Assembly (NCBI GenBank): GCA_024691765.1
Contig: JAILNI010000031.1
Span: forward strand, 1 to 47,925
Source of the DNA: Bacteroidales bacterium
GTDB lineage: Bacteria; Bacteroidota; Bacteroidia; Bacteroidales; UBA932
Direction of reading: 5' to 3'
DNA length: 47,925 nucleotides
The notes under the pieces were generated by a model that was not told where the DNA came from, ran no database searches, and saw nothing but the letters and a program-made list of their open reading frames with translations. How positions within the stretch are numbered: position 1 is the first letter of the stretch; every line of letters starts with the position of its first letter. Made by a program: the position numbers and the translations under genes. Positions 14,927-23,931 of this stretch are shown here, one piece after another.

Positions 14927-15825
14927 TATACTAAAGTCTTTATAAGTTGCTCCCTGTCTCCTTCAAGCATATCGATGACCGGGATTTCTATCATCGTATA
15001 GCATCCGGGCTTCTGTCTCGCCGCGGCCCGGGCCGCCATGACCAGGACCTGTCCGGTCAGCGCCGGGTTGTTGATTTTCATGTTAAATTCCAGCAGCTGG
15101 TTGTGAGTGGCGCCGGAGACGCCCTTGCGCACGAGGTTGACGCCGTGGCCCATATCGTTGAGCGTGTCGATGCCCGGCACCGGGATCACGTGGGTCTCGT
15201 CGTGGCAGAAATAAGGGTCGGCAAGGATTGCTGCGCGGACGGCCTCTTCGGAAGCGCCCTCTTCAAGCTCCACGTAGACCATGCGGCGGTGCAGGCCGGT
15301 TCCGATGGGAATGGTCACGCTGAGCGCGTCCTTCACCCCGGGGACAGCCTTGGCGGCCACGGAATGGCCCATGGAACGTCCGGGGCCGAAATTGGTATAG
15401 GAGATGCCCTTGGGGGCCAGTCCCTGCATCAGGGCCCTGACGATCGAATCGCTGCCCGGGTCCCATCCGGCGGAAATCACGGAGACGGCGCCGTTCGCTG
15501 CGGCCACGGGGCCGAGTTTTGCGCGCAGGGCGCAGATGTCGCCGTGGATGTCGAAACTGTCCACGGTGCTGATTCCGAGGGCGAGGTACTTCAGGGAGTT
15601 CTCTTCCACAGAACGCGAGGGCACGGAAAGGATGGCCACGTCCACTTTTCCGAGCCAGGCGATGTCAGAGACCACCTTGTAGGGGGCAAGCTCAGGAATA
15701 CCTTCGGCGGAGCCGCTCCTGCGGACCACGCCCACGCATTCCATGTCGGAAGCGGCTTCGACGGCTTCAAGGGTGAAGCGGCCGATGTTGCCGTAACCAA
15801 CAATGGCGATTTTTAATTTTTCCAT
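14926..15825 (-). CDS. ddh: meso-diaminopimelate D-dehydrogenase
   Basis: 299 residues. It catalyses NADPH-dependent amination of L-2-amino-6-oxopimelate to meso-diaminopimelate, the one-step branch of lysine and peptidoglycan precursor synthesis. The Rossmann motif IAIVGYGNIGRFTLEAV at the N-terminus, CVGVVRRSGS, DSFDIHGDI, SAGWDPGSDSIVRA and TNFGPGRSMGHSVAAKA are all typical of Ddh. Like gdhA it consumes free ammonium, and the two reading frames overlap by one base, so both activities are produced together. The gene starts 51 bases after the tsaD stop, and that gap holds a perfect 11-base inverted repeat that may regulate the operon. Confidence 0.96.
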   Translation of the reverse strand: MEKLKIAIVGYGNIGRFTLEAVEAASDMECVGVVRRSGSAEGIPELAPYKVVSDIAWLGKVDVAILSVPSRSVEENSLKYLALGISTVDSFDIHGDICALRAKLGPVAAANGAVSVISAGWDPGSDSIVRALMQGLAPKGISYTNFGPGRSMGHSVAAKAVPGVKDALSVTIPIGTGLHRRMVYVELEEGASEEAVRAAILADPYFCHDETHVIPVPGIDTLNDMGHGVNLVRKGVSGATHNQLLEFNMKINNPALTGQVLVMAARAAARQKPGCYTMIEIPVIDMLEGDREQLIKTLV

Positions 15826-15829
15826 AACA

Positions 15830-15870
15830 CTTACTAACTTGAAAGTAACAAAACCTCGAAAGTTAGTAAG
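15830..15870. repeat. 11-base inverted repeat upstream of ddh-gdhA
   Basis: CTTACTAACTT (15830-15840) and AAGTTAGTAAG (15860-15870) are perfect inverted repeats separated by 19 bases. The left arm ends five bases from the ddh start codon. It could be an operator, or a leader hairpin that hides the start region. Confidence 0.6.
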
Positions 15871-15876
15871 AATTTT

Positions 15877-16899
15877 TCAAAAATCCGATACTCTTGAGAC
15901 CGGAGCAGTATCCATCGGGGCGCGCTCGCCGGCAAGATAGTGGTAATAGCCCGCTATCGCTATCATTGCGGCATTGTCCGTGGTGAACTTGAATTCCGGC
16001 AGGAAGGTCCTCCAGCCGCGTTTCCTGCCTTCCAGGAGTATGCGTTCGCGCAGCCCGCTGTTGGCGCTGACGCCGCCGCCTATTGTGATGTCCTTTATGC
16101 CGGTCTGTTTTGCCGCCTTGATGAGCTTGTCCATGAGGATGTCAATCAGAGTCTTCTGGAAGGAGGCGCAGATGTCTTCCTTGTTCTTTTCCATGAACTC
16201 GGGATCCTTTGCCATTTCGTCCCGGACAAAATAGAGCAGCGAGGTCTTGATGCCGCTGAATGAGTAGTCGAGGCCGGGAATGTGGGGCTTGGCGAACTTG
16301 AAACGCTGCGGGTCGCCCTGCTTGGCGAGACGGTCGATTACCGGACCTCCGGGATAGCCCAGGCCCATCATCTTGGAGCACTTGTCGAAGGCCTCCCCCA
16401 CCGCGTCGTCGATGGTCTGGCCGAGTATGGTGTATTCCAGCGGGCTGTCCACCCTGACTATCTGGGAGTTGCCGCCGCTGACCAAGAGGCAGAGATACGG
16501 GAATGACGGCTCGCATATTTCCTTACCCGGCTGGCGTATGAAATCGGCCAGCAAGTGACCCTGGAGGTGGTTCACCATCACGATGGGGATATCGAGCGCC
16601 AGGCCCAGTGCCTTGGCGAAAGACGTTCCGACAAGCAGGGAGCCGAGCAGTCCGGGGCCGCGCGTGAAGGCTATGGCGGTCAGGTCGGATGGCTTGATCC
16701 CGGCACGCGCAACGGCCTCGCTGACCACGGGCACGATATTGAGTTCGTGGGCCCTGGAAGCAAGCTCAGGGACCACTCCTCCATAGGCCTTGTGGACATC
16801 CTGAGAGGCTATCACATTGGACAGCAGCCAGCCGTCGCGGATTACGGCGGCGGAGGTGTCGTCGCAGGAAGATTCTATGCCGAGAATAATGTCTGCCAT
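15877..16899 (-). CDS. tsaD: tRNA A37 threonylcarbamoyltransferase
   Basis: 340 residues, normal for TsaD. It transfers the threonylcarbamoyl group onto A37 of tRNAs reading ANN codons, working with TsaB, TsaC and TsaE, which are not in the window. Seen are the N-terminal GIESSCDDTSAAV, the metal-binding HLQGHLLADF, LVSGGNSQIV, DDAVGEAFDKCSKMMGLGYPGG, YSFSGIKTSLLY and GGGVSANSGLRE. It has its own promoter, divergent from tamB. MtaB, encoded at 21.8 kb, modifies the product of this reaction further to ms2t6A. Confidence 0.97.
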   Translation of the reverse strand: MADIILGIESSCDDTSAAVIRDGWLLSNVIASQDVHKAYGGVVPELASRAHELNIVPVVSEAVARAGIKPSDLTAIAFTRGPGLLGSLLVGTSFAKALGLALDIPIVMVNHLQGHLLADFIRQPGKEICEPSFPYLCLLVSGGNSQIVRVDSPLEYTILGQTIDDAVGEAFDKCSKMMGLGYPGGPVIDRLAKQGDPQRFKFAKPHIPGLDYSFSGIKTSLLYFVRDEMAKDPEFMEKNKEDICASFQKTLIDILMDKLIKAAKQTGIKDITIGGGVSANSGLRERILLEGRKRGWRTFLPEFKFTTDNAAMIAIAGYYHYLAGERAPMDTAPVSRVSDF

Positions 16900-16921
16900 A
16901 CAAAAAGGGTTAGCGCGGCCA

Positions 16922-16929
16922 CAAATTTA
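16922..16929 (-). promoter_or_regulatory. -7 promoter element of tsaD
   Basis: TAAATTTG on the minus strand, 22 bases before the ATG at 16899. Confidence 0.6.
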
Positions 16930-16941
16930 ACAATAATTTAC

Positions 16942-16949
16942 TAATTTTG
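16942..16949 (+). promoter_or_regulatory. -7 promoter element of tamB
   Basis: TAATTTTG. Transcription would start near 16955, so the tamB start codon must lie downstream of that. Confidence 0.55.
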
Positions 16950-17010
16950 TAGGTTAAATACTTTTATACCCATCAGCAAAGGAAGATACATAGCCGCGCG
17001 CGTAGCCGGA

Positions 17011-20000
17011 TTGCTTATCCTGCTCCTGCTCTGCACTCTCGTCGCAGTGCAGTCGTCGCGCGTGCAGACAGGTCTCGCCCGATATGTGACTTCCAAGCTG
17101 GAAAAATCCTTCGACGGCCACTTCAACATAGGTTCAATCCGCCTGATGCCTTTCAATGCGGTGGTTGTCAAGGACGTGGTGCTGATAGACGACAATCCCT
17201 ACACCGAAGACATCTACGGCCGTGGGCATAAGAACCTCGACACCCTCGCCCGCATAGGCCGGCTCTCGGCAACCCTTTCCCTCAAGTCTCTCTTCAACCA
17301 CAGGGGTATCCACCTCAACCACGTGGAAGTGGAAGACGCCCTCTTCCAGCTGGCCTCGGAGCCCGACTCCGCCTATGGATCCAACATCACAAGGGTCCTC
17401 CGCCTCGGGGGCGAGAATGACGACAGCCCCATGACACTGGACAGCATATTCACGATCGACCGGGTGAACATCATCAACGGGCGCTACCGCATGGTCAGTT
17501 TCTGGCCCGGACGGGACTACGAGCGCGGCATGAGCTACGGCAACATGGACCTCAGCTTCAACGTGAAGGCCCACGACGTGAGTTTCCATGGAGCCCGCTG
17601 CTACGCCGTGGTCGACCACCTGGACGCGCTGGAGAAGTCCGGCTACGGCATCACCGACGCCAGCGGCACAGTGGCAGTGGGCCAGGGCAAGACGGAAGTC
17701 GGCAAGCTGCTGTTCTGCGACAACTTCGGCAGCGAGCTGCACCTGAAGAAAGTGACACTCAGCTATGACGACATGTCCTGCTGGAGCGATTTCATAAACA
17801 GGGTTGACCTGGACGTGGTTTTCAATCCATCGCTGCTGATTCTTGAATCTATCAGCGGATTCTCCGGCGGCGTCTTCTACGGCAAGCACATGCCCCTGGA
17901 CATTTGTTCCGGCCGCTTCAAAGGCACCGTGAGCGATTTTGCCATCAGCAACCTCCACGTGACTAACACCACCGGCGGCACATCCGGCACTCTCAACGGC
18001 ACCTGCCGCGGCATACCCGACACCCCCAACATGGCGATTGACGCCACCCTGGACGGCTTCAGGTTCACGATGGAGGGCCTTCAGACGGGACTGGCCGAAC
18101 TCGGCACAAAGGTCGCCCTTAAGAAAATGGCGCCCGGAACCGTGTTCCACATGGACGGCAACGTGAAGGGAATACTCAACGATTTCGTCGCCAACCTGAA
18201 GCTCCGGTCCGCCATAGGCGATGTAACCGCAAGCGCCAAGGCCCTCAACGTACTGGACAAGAAGCCTATCAGCATCAACGCCCTGGCTTCTTCCGAATCC
18301 CTTGACCTGGGCAAGTTCCTCGGCAACTCCGAGCTGGGCCCCTGCTCCATGAAGGCGGACGCAAAGATAAGGATGCCGAAGGGAGGCCCCCAGATCGACG
18401 TGAACCGTCTCGATATCCAGCGCCTGCGCTTCCACGACTACGACTATAGCGACATCGCGGTCACCGGCAATCTGGACGGCGGCAACGTGGAGGCCAGCAT
18501 AGTGAGTTCGGATCCCAACGCCCGCATGTCCGTCCTTGCCAACCTCAGCATACCCGACAAGAGCGGACGCACGGACATCTCACTTGAAAACGTGGACCTT
18601 GCCGCCCTGAACCTTGACACCCGCGGAGGAGCGTCCCGCATCAGCTGTGACATATATGCCGAACAGGGCATCGACAAGGAATCCCCTGCCGACATTTTCA
18701 TCAGCGACCTGCAGCTGACCAACGACGCCGGCATCCACAATATAGGCGACGTGGACATAATGGCCCGCGTCTGGACCGAACGCTGGTCAGTGATACTCAG
18801 CTCCGACGCCATTGACGCCAAGTTCGACGGCACTTCCAAGTTCGCCGCCCTCCTTTCCGACCTCAAGCGCGTCACCGTTGAACGCTACTTCCCCGGATAC
18901 TTCACGCCTTCGGAGACTCCGTCCGACGAACACACCCGCTCCGCCTCGCTGAGCGCCGTGTTCCACGACACGGAAGGCCTGCTTTCCTTCTTCATGCCGG
19001 AGCTCAGCATAGCCCAGGGCACAGCCCTCAACCTCAACCTCGACGAGAACGGCACCCTGATGGGCTACATCAAGTCCCCCAACATCTCCTACGGCGGCAT
19101 CAAGGCTTCCGGCCTCGGCCTCGCCCTCGGCAACCAGGACAATGACCTGGGCTTTAACCTCAATGCCGACCAGCTGGAAATCAACAACATAACCTTCAAC
19201 GAAGCCACGCTTGCCGCCATTGGCAAGGACAACAATGCGGAACTGGCACTGACCTACGAAGGAGCCGACCTGCTGGAAAACGGCAGCGAACTGTTCATCA
19301 ACGCCGGGCTAGTCCGCGACGCCGACGGAAAACCAGCGCTCGAACTCCACACCAAACCGTCCTGCATACGCATCAAAAACGACACCTGGGAACTTGACGA
19401 ATCCGAGATAGCATTCAGCAGCAAGGGCCTGACGGTGAACGGGTTCCGCCTTGCCAGCGAAGACCAGAGCATAGCAATCAACGGAGCCACCGATCCAAAG
19501 TCCTATGAGACCATGGATGTCGACATCCACAATCTCGACCTCTCCATTGTCAATGAATTCCTGGGCGAAAAGATTCCCGCCCTGGGCGGCATCGTCGACG
19601 GAAGCGCGACGCTCGTGTCGCCCTTCCCCACAGAACTCGGTTTAAGCGCCAACCTGAAGTTGGACGACCTCGTGCTCGGAGGCAGGAAGGCCGGCGACTT
19701 CCACCTGCAAAGCAGTTGGGACGACAATGCCAAGCGCGTCATAATGAACCTCTCCAACGTGGTGGGCAGCGATCAGAAGCTGCAGCTGACCGGCAACTAC
19801 GGAGCCCGTGACAAGAAAATCGACGCCGTGCTCAACCTCGACGAGTTCAACGTCGGGATAGCGGCCCCGTTCATCCAGGGCGCGCTCAAGGATATCGGCG
19901 GTGCAATCTCCGGCACAATCAACGCCGGCGGCACCCTCGACAAGCCGATACTCACCAGCGAAGCTCTGCTGCTGAAGGATGTCATCACCCACATTGCCTA

Positions 20001-21480
20001 CACCAACGTGACCTATATCATCAACGGCACGATGAACCTCGACGGCAAATATGCCAATTTCAACAGCATGGGCATAAAAGACACCCACGGCGGCATCGGA
20101 GTCCTCAACGGGTCACTTAAGTACAAGGACCTCAAGGACTTCCGCCTCGACGCCGGAGTGGACATGAACAGGCTCAAGGCCATCGACATCCCCATGCAGA
20201 CCGACGCCGCCATCTACGGCGACCTGGCGATTTCGGGCAAGAGCTACATCAGCGGGCCCTTCAACTCGCTCTACGTGGACGCCGACATCTCCACGGCCGG
20301 CGACGGCACGGTCAATGTGCCAATATCCTCTTCGTCGTCCGCTTCCGGCAGCAACCTGCTGACATTCACGCAACCCGAGATTCCTGATTCGGAACTTGAT
20401 GCGGCGGCTGCCCAGGAAGCTCCGAAGAGCAAGAGCTCGTTCTCCTTGCACGCCAAGGTGAACGTGTTCCCGGATGTGGTCGCGAACGTCGAAATCGACA
20501 AGGACTCAGGGCACGTGCTCACGGCCAGCGGCGACGGCGCAGTTGTGCTTGACCTCAACACCGCCAAAGACCGCTTCCAGCTGCGGGGCGACTACATCAT
20601 CAGCAAGGGTAAGTACCTGTTCAACATTCCCGGCATAGTCAGCAAGGACTTCGACATACGTGAAGGCAGCTCCCTGAAGTTCAACGGCAACGTGAAGGAG
20701 AGCACGCTCGACATCAAGGCCGTCCACATCGTCAAGACCTCGCTTTCGACCATAGTCACCGACTCCACGGCCGTGTCGAGCCGGCGTCCGGTCGAGTGCT
20801 TGCTCAACATCAGCGGAAAGATTAAACAGCCCGACGTGCAGTTCGACGTTCAGGTGCCGGACCTCGAGCCCAACACCAAGATGCAGGTTGACGGCGCCTT
20901 GAGCACCAACGACAAGAAGCAGAAGCAGTTCGTCGCCCTCCTGCTGTTCGGAACCTTCCTTCCGGAAGACGGCGCTGGCGTCGTGAACGGCACCAACATG
21001 CTGTTCTCCAACGTGGGCGAGATAGTGTCCGGCCAGCTCAACAACATCCTGCAGAAGCTCGATATTCCTTTGGACTTCGGCTTCGGCTACCAGCAGGACA
21101 ACGGAGGCACGGACCTGTTCGACGTGGCCGTGTCGACGCAGCTGTTCAACAACAGGATCATAGTCAACGGCTCCGTCGGGAACCGCAAGTACAGCACTTC
21201 GACCAATCCAAACGGCGACGTGGTCGGCGACATTGAGATAGGCTACAAGATATTCAGCAACGGAGAACTCATAGTCAAGGCCTTCTCGCACTCGGCGGAC
21301 CAGTACTCCAGCAGCCTGGACTTCTCACAGCGCAACGGTGTCGGCCTCACCTACCAGAAGGAATACAACACTTTCGGAAAATTCTTCCGGGAGCTGTTCA
21401 TGAGCAAGAAGCGCAAGGAGAATGAAGCCCTGATCGAATCCAGGAAGAAAAAGGAAATGACCGTAATCAAGATTGACTGA
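17011..21480 (+). CDS. tamB: TamB-family translocation and assembly protein
   Basis: 1489 residues from the TTG at 17011. One N-terminal membrane anchor (LLILLLLCTLVAV) is followed by AsmA-like and very long beta-helical repeats rich in Asn and Asp. It ends in the conserved TamB (DUF490) domain: GDYIISKGKYLFNI, then ISGKIKQPDVQFDVQVPDLEP, FVALLLFGTFLPED and LFNNRIIVNGSVGN. TamB proteins span the periplasm and take part in outer-membrane protein assembly and lipid transport. No ATG exists between the upstream in-frame TAA (16942) and 17011. A start at ATA 16966 or ATC 16972 would add basic residues (SKGRYIAAR) before the helix and would fit the family better. The stop overlaps folB (TGATG). 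Confidence 0.9.
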   Translation: MLILLLLCTLVAVQSSRVQTGLARYVTSKLEKSFDGHFNIGSIRLMPFNAVVVKDVVLIDDNPYTEDIYGRGHKNLDTLARIGRLSATLSLKSLFNHRGIHLNHVEVEDALFQLASEPDSAYGSNITRVLRLGGENDDSPMTLDSIFTIDRVNIINGRYRMVSFWPGRDYERGMSYGNMDLSFNVKAHDVSFHGARCYAVVDHLDALEKSGYGITDASGTVAVGQGKTEVGKLLFCDNFGSELHLKKVTLSYDDMSCWSDFINRVDLDVVFNPSLLILESISGFSGGVFYGKHMPLDICSGRFKGTVSDFAISNLHVTNTTGGTSGTLNGTCRGIPDTPNMAIDATLDGFRFTMEGLQTGLAELGTKVALKKMAPGTVFHMDGNVKGILNDFVANLKLRSAIGDVTASAKALNVLDKKPISINALASSESLDLGKFLGNSELGPCSMKADAKIRMPKGGPQIDVNRLDIQRLRFHDYDYSDIAVTGNLDGGNVEASIVSSDPNARMSVLANLSIPDKSGRTDISLENVDLAALNLDTRGGASRISCDIYAEQGIDKESPADIFISDLQLTNDAGIHNIGDVDIMARVWTERWSVILSSDAIDAKFDGTSKFAALLSDLKRVTVERYFPGYFTPSETPSDEHTRSASLSAVFHDTEGLLSFFMPELSIAQGTALNLNLDENGTLMGYIKSPNISYGGIKASGLGLALGNQDNDLGFNLNADQLEINNITFNEATLAAIGKDNNAELALTYEGADLLENGSELFINAGLVRDADGKPALELHTKPSCIRIKNDTWELDESEIAFSSKGLTVNGFRLASEDQSIAINGATDPKSYETMDVDIHNLDLSIVNEFLGEKIPALGGIVDGSATLVSPFPTELGLSANLKLDDLVLGGRKAGDFHLQSSWDDNAKRVIMNLSNVVGSDQKLQLTGNYGARDKKIDAVLNLDEFNVGIAAPFIQGALKDIGGAISGTINAGGTLDKPILTSEALLLKDVITHIAYTNVTYIINGTMNLDGKYANFNSMGIKDTHGGIGVLNGSLKYKDLKDFRLDAGVDMNRLKAIDIPMQTDAAIYGDLAISGKSYISGPFNSLYVDADISTAGDGTVNVPISSSSSASGSNLLTFTQPEIPDSELDAAAAQEAPKSKSSFSLHAKVNVFPDVVANVEIDKDSGHVLTASGDGAVVLDLNTAKDRFQLRGDYIISKGKYLFNIPGIVSKDFDIREGSSLKFNGNVKESTLDIKAVHIVKTSLSTIVTDSTAVSSRRPVECLLNISGKIKQPDVQFDVQVPDLEPNTKMQVDGALSTNDKKQKQFVALLLFGTFLPEDGAGVVNGTNMLFSNVGEIVSGQLNNILQKLDIPLDFGFGYQQDNGGTDLFDVAVSTQLFNNRIIVNGSVGNRKYSTSTNPNGDVVGDIEIGYKIFSNGELIVKAFSHSADQYSSSLDFSQRNGVGLTYQKEYNTFGKFFRELFMSKKRKENEALIESRKKKEMTVIKID

Positions 21481-21836
21481 TGAAAAAGGGAAAGATAGAA
21501 CTTTGCGGAATGAGATTCTTCGCCCGGCACGGCTGCCTTGAAAGCGAACGCGCCGAGGGGAACGAGTTCCTGGTCGATTTCAGCTGCGAGAGGGATATTG
21601 AAGCCGCCGGCATCACCGACGATCTCGCCGACACGCTGGACTACAGCCGCGTCTATGCCCTTGTCGCAGAAGAGATGCAGGAGCCATCCAAGCTGCTGGA
21701 GCACGTCGCGGCCCGCATAGCGGACAGGCTGGAAAGCGAGCTGGGGCTCGAAGGGGGCTTTGAAGTGAGAGTATCAAAAAAGAATCCTCCGGTGGGAGGC
21801 GAATGCGAATGGGCGAGGGTAAGCGTAAGAAGATAG
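21480..21836 (+). CDS. folB: dihydroneopterin aldolase
   Basis: 118 residues, the family's usual size. FolB converts dihydroneopterin to hydroxymethyl-dihydropterin and glycolaldehyde in folate synthesis. Visible are the opening KIELCGMRFFARHGCLESER, DYSRVYALVAEEM, LLEHVAARIADRL and the catalytic-lysine segment VRVSKKNPPVGG. Its ATG overlaps the tamB stop by one base and its 3-prime end overlaps the next gene by 34 bases (or 28 if the later ATG is used), so it is translated within the tamB operon. Confidence 0.94.
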   Translation: MKKGKIELCGMRFFARHGCLESERAEGNEFLVDFSCERDIEAAGITDDLADTLDYSRVYALVAEEMQEPSKLLEHVAARIADRLESELGLEGGFEVRVSKKNPPVGGECEWARVSVRR

Positions 21837-23074
21837 CGTTCCTGACTCTCGGATGCAAGCTCAACTACGCCGAGACGAGCACTTATGAGCGCGGTTTCCT
21901 GGAAGCCGGACTCGAGGTGGTGCCCTGGTCCCGTCAGGCCGACGTCTATCTTGTCAACACCTGCTCCGTGACCGCCACGTCCGACGCCAAGTCCCGCAAT
22001 CTCATACGCAAGGTCCACAGGGTCAACCCTGAGGCTGCCGTGGTCGTGACCGGCTGCAGTGCCCAGCTGCGCAGGGCCGAAATCGAGGCCATACCGGGAG
22101 TCTCGCTGGTGTTCGGCTGCGACGAGAAATCGTACGTGGTGCCTGACACGCTGAGGTTTATCGGAGTCACGGAAGTGGCCCCTGCGCCCGCCGGAAGCGT
22201 CTTTGCAGCCTGGAGCAGCGGAGAGCGCACCCGTTCCTTCCTGAAGGTCCAGGACGGCTGCGACAACTTCTGCTCCTACTGCACGGTGCCGTACGCGAGG
22301 GGCGGGAGCCGCAATGTGCCCCTGGCCGAATGCGTTGAGAACGCACGCAAGGCGGCGGCGCTTGGCGTTAAGGAAATTGTGCTCACGGGCGTGAACACCG
22401 GGGATTTCGGACGCAGCACCGGGGAATCGTTCCTCGACCTGCTGAAGGCGCTGGACGGCGTGGACGGCATAGAGCGCTACAGGATTTCCAGCATAGAGCC
22501 GAACCTGCTGACTGAAGAAATCGTGGACTGGATAGCTTCGGGGACGAAGTTCCAGCCGCATTTCCACATACCCCTGCAGACCGGCACGGACGAGCAGTTG
22601 GCCGCTATGGGACGCAATTACACCACGGATTTCTTCGCCTCGCGCATCGATTACGTGCGCAAGGCTATGGAGGCGCCGGGGCGGCCGCTGGTATTCTTCG
22701 GAATAGACGTGATGGCGGGCCTGCCCGGGGAGACGCCGGAGCATTTCGCACGGACGGTGGCGTTCCTCCGTGACCGTGTGCGCCCTGCGTTCATCCACGT
22801 GTTCCCCTACTCACGCCGCCCCGGCACGCCCGCCGCTTCCATGCCCGGGCAGGTCCCCGAGGCCGTGAAGAAAGAGCGCGTGGCGGTGCTGGAGGATTTG
22901 TGCGCACAGCTGCATGCAGGATTCGTGGAGGCGAACCGGGGAGTGCGTGAACGTGTGCTCTGGGAATCCACCGACCGCGACGGGTTCATGGAAGGATATA
23001 CAGGAAACTACATCCGCATACGGAGGCCATGGGAGCCTTCGCTGAGCGGACAGATTACTGAAGTGACAATATGA
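21803..23074 (+). CDS. mtaB: tRNA t6A37 methylthiotransferase
   Basis: 423 residues. A radical-SAM enzyme that converts t6A37 to 2-methylthio-t6A37 in tRNA. The N-terminal UPF0004 domain has its three cluster cysteines (LGCKLNYAET, NTCSVT, TGCSAQLR). The radical-SAM domain has CDNFCSYC near residue 153, and a TRAM-like tail follows (RVLWEST through the C-terminus). MtaB is favoured over MiaB by the opening FLTLGCKLNYAE and by length. The start may be ATG 21803 or ATG 21809; both overlap folB. It overlaps the next gene by four bases. Confidence 0.95.
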   Translation: MRMGEGKRKKIAFLTLGCKLNYAETSTYERGFLEAGLEVVPWSRQADVYLVNTCSVTATSDAKSRNLIRKVHRVNPEAAVVVTGCSAQLRRAEIEAIPGVSLVFGCDEKSYVVPDTLRFIGVTEVAPAPAGSVFAAWSSGERTRSFLKVQDGCDNFCSYCTVPYARGGSRNVPLAECVENARKAAALGVKEIVLTGVNTGDFGRSTGESFLDLLKALDGVDGIERYRISSIEPNLLTEEIVDWIASGTKFQPHFHIPLQTGTDEQLAAMGRNYTTDFFASRIDYVRKAMEAPGRPLVFFGIDVMAGLPGETPEHFARTVAFLRDRVRPAFIHVFPYSRRPGTPAASMPGQVPEAVKKERVAVLEDLCAQLHAGFVEANRGVRERVLWESTDRDGFMEGYTGNYIRIRRPWEPSLSGQITEVTI

Positions 23075-23928
23075 AAGCCAAACTGACTATACTGGGTTCA
23101 GGCACGTCTTCGGGAGTGCCTATGATTGGATGCAAATGTGCGGTGTGCCGCTCGGCCGACCCGCGAGACAAACGGCTGCGCGCTTCGGCCCTCGTGGAAT
23201 ACGGCGGCCTGACCATACTGGTGGACTGCGGTCCGGATTTCCGGGAGCAGGCCCTTGCGGCCGGCATAGACCACCTGGACGGTATCCTGCTGACCCACAA
23301 CCACATGGACCACATCGGCGGCCTGGACGACACCCGCGCTCTCAACCTCTGCGAGAGCCACCCGGTCAATATCTACTGCGAAAAATACGTGGAGGAATCC
23401 CTTCGCCACATGTATTCCTACGCCTTCGCCGAGCCCAAGTATCCCGGGGCTCCCGAATGGCACATGCACACCATCGACGGCTCCGCGCCGTTCAAGGTGT
23501 GGTCAAACGCCGGCGACGAGGTGATTAAATGGGAAAAAGGCTTCGGCTACAGGCACCTGGGCAACCAGGGCCAGGAAGGCAGCAGCGTGGAAGTCATCCC
23601 CATCCAGGGCTGGCACCACAAAGTCAAGAAGTTGTCGGTTCTGGGCTACCGCTTCGGCGACATCGCATACCTGACCGACATGAACCTCATCGAGGACTGC
23701 GAGATGGAGAAGCTGCAGGGCCTTCGCGCCGTGACGCTTAACTGTGTGAAGTTCGATTCCCACCATTCCCATTTTTCGCTGCACGAGGTGCTCGACTTCT
23801 TCGCGAAAGTGGGTGCCCGGGACTCATACATCACCCACATTTCCCACCTCCTGCCGCCGCACGAAAAGTTCGAGGAGATTCTCCCCGACGGCGTCCACCC
23901 CGCCTATGACGGATTAATCATTGAATAA
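23071..23928 (+). CDS. PhnP-like metallo-beta-lactamase-fold hydrolase
   Basis: 285 residues. The fold is shown by ILGSGTSSGVPMIGC, the metal ligands in LLTHNHMDHIGGLDD, a later LTDMN and a C-terminal HISHLL. An early cysteine cluster (GCKCAVCRSAD) resembles the structural zinc site of PhnP, the phosphoribosyl cyclic phosphodiesterase. No other phosphonate genes are present, so the likely role is hydrolysis of a phosphodiester of unknown identity; related proteins occur in most Bacteroidetes. It begins in the four-base overlap with mtaB and ends three bases before the M3 peptidase gene, so it belongs to the same transcript. Confidence 0.88.
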   Translation: MKAKLTILGSGTSSGVPMIGCKCAVCRSADPRDKRLRASALVEYGGLTILVDCGPDFREQALAAGIDHLDGILLTHNHMDHIGGLDDTRALNLCESHPVNIYCEKYVEESLRHMYSYAFAEPKYPGAPEWHMHTIDGSAPFKVWSNAGDEVIKWEKGFGYRHLGNQGQEGSSVEVIPIQGWHHKVKKLSVLGYRFGDIAYLTDMNLIEDCEMEKLQGLRAVTLNCVKFDSHHSHFSLHEVLDFFAKVGARDSYITHISHLLPPHEKFEEILPDGVHPAYDGLIIE

Positions 23929-23931
23929 TAT

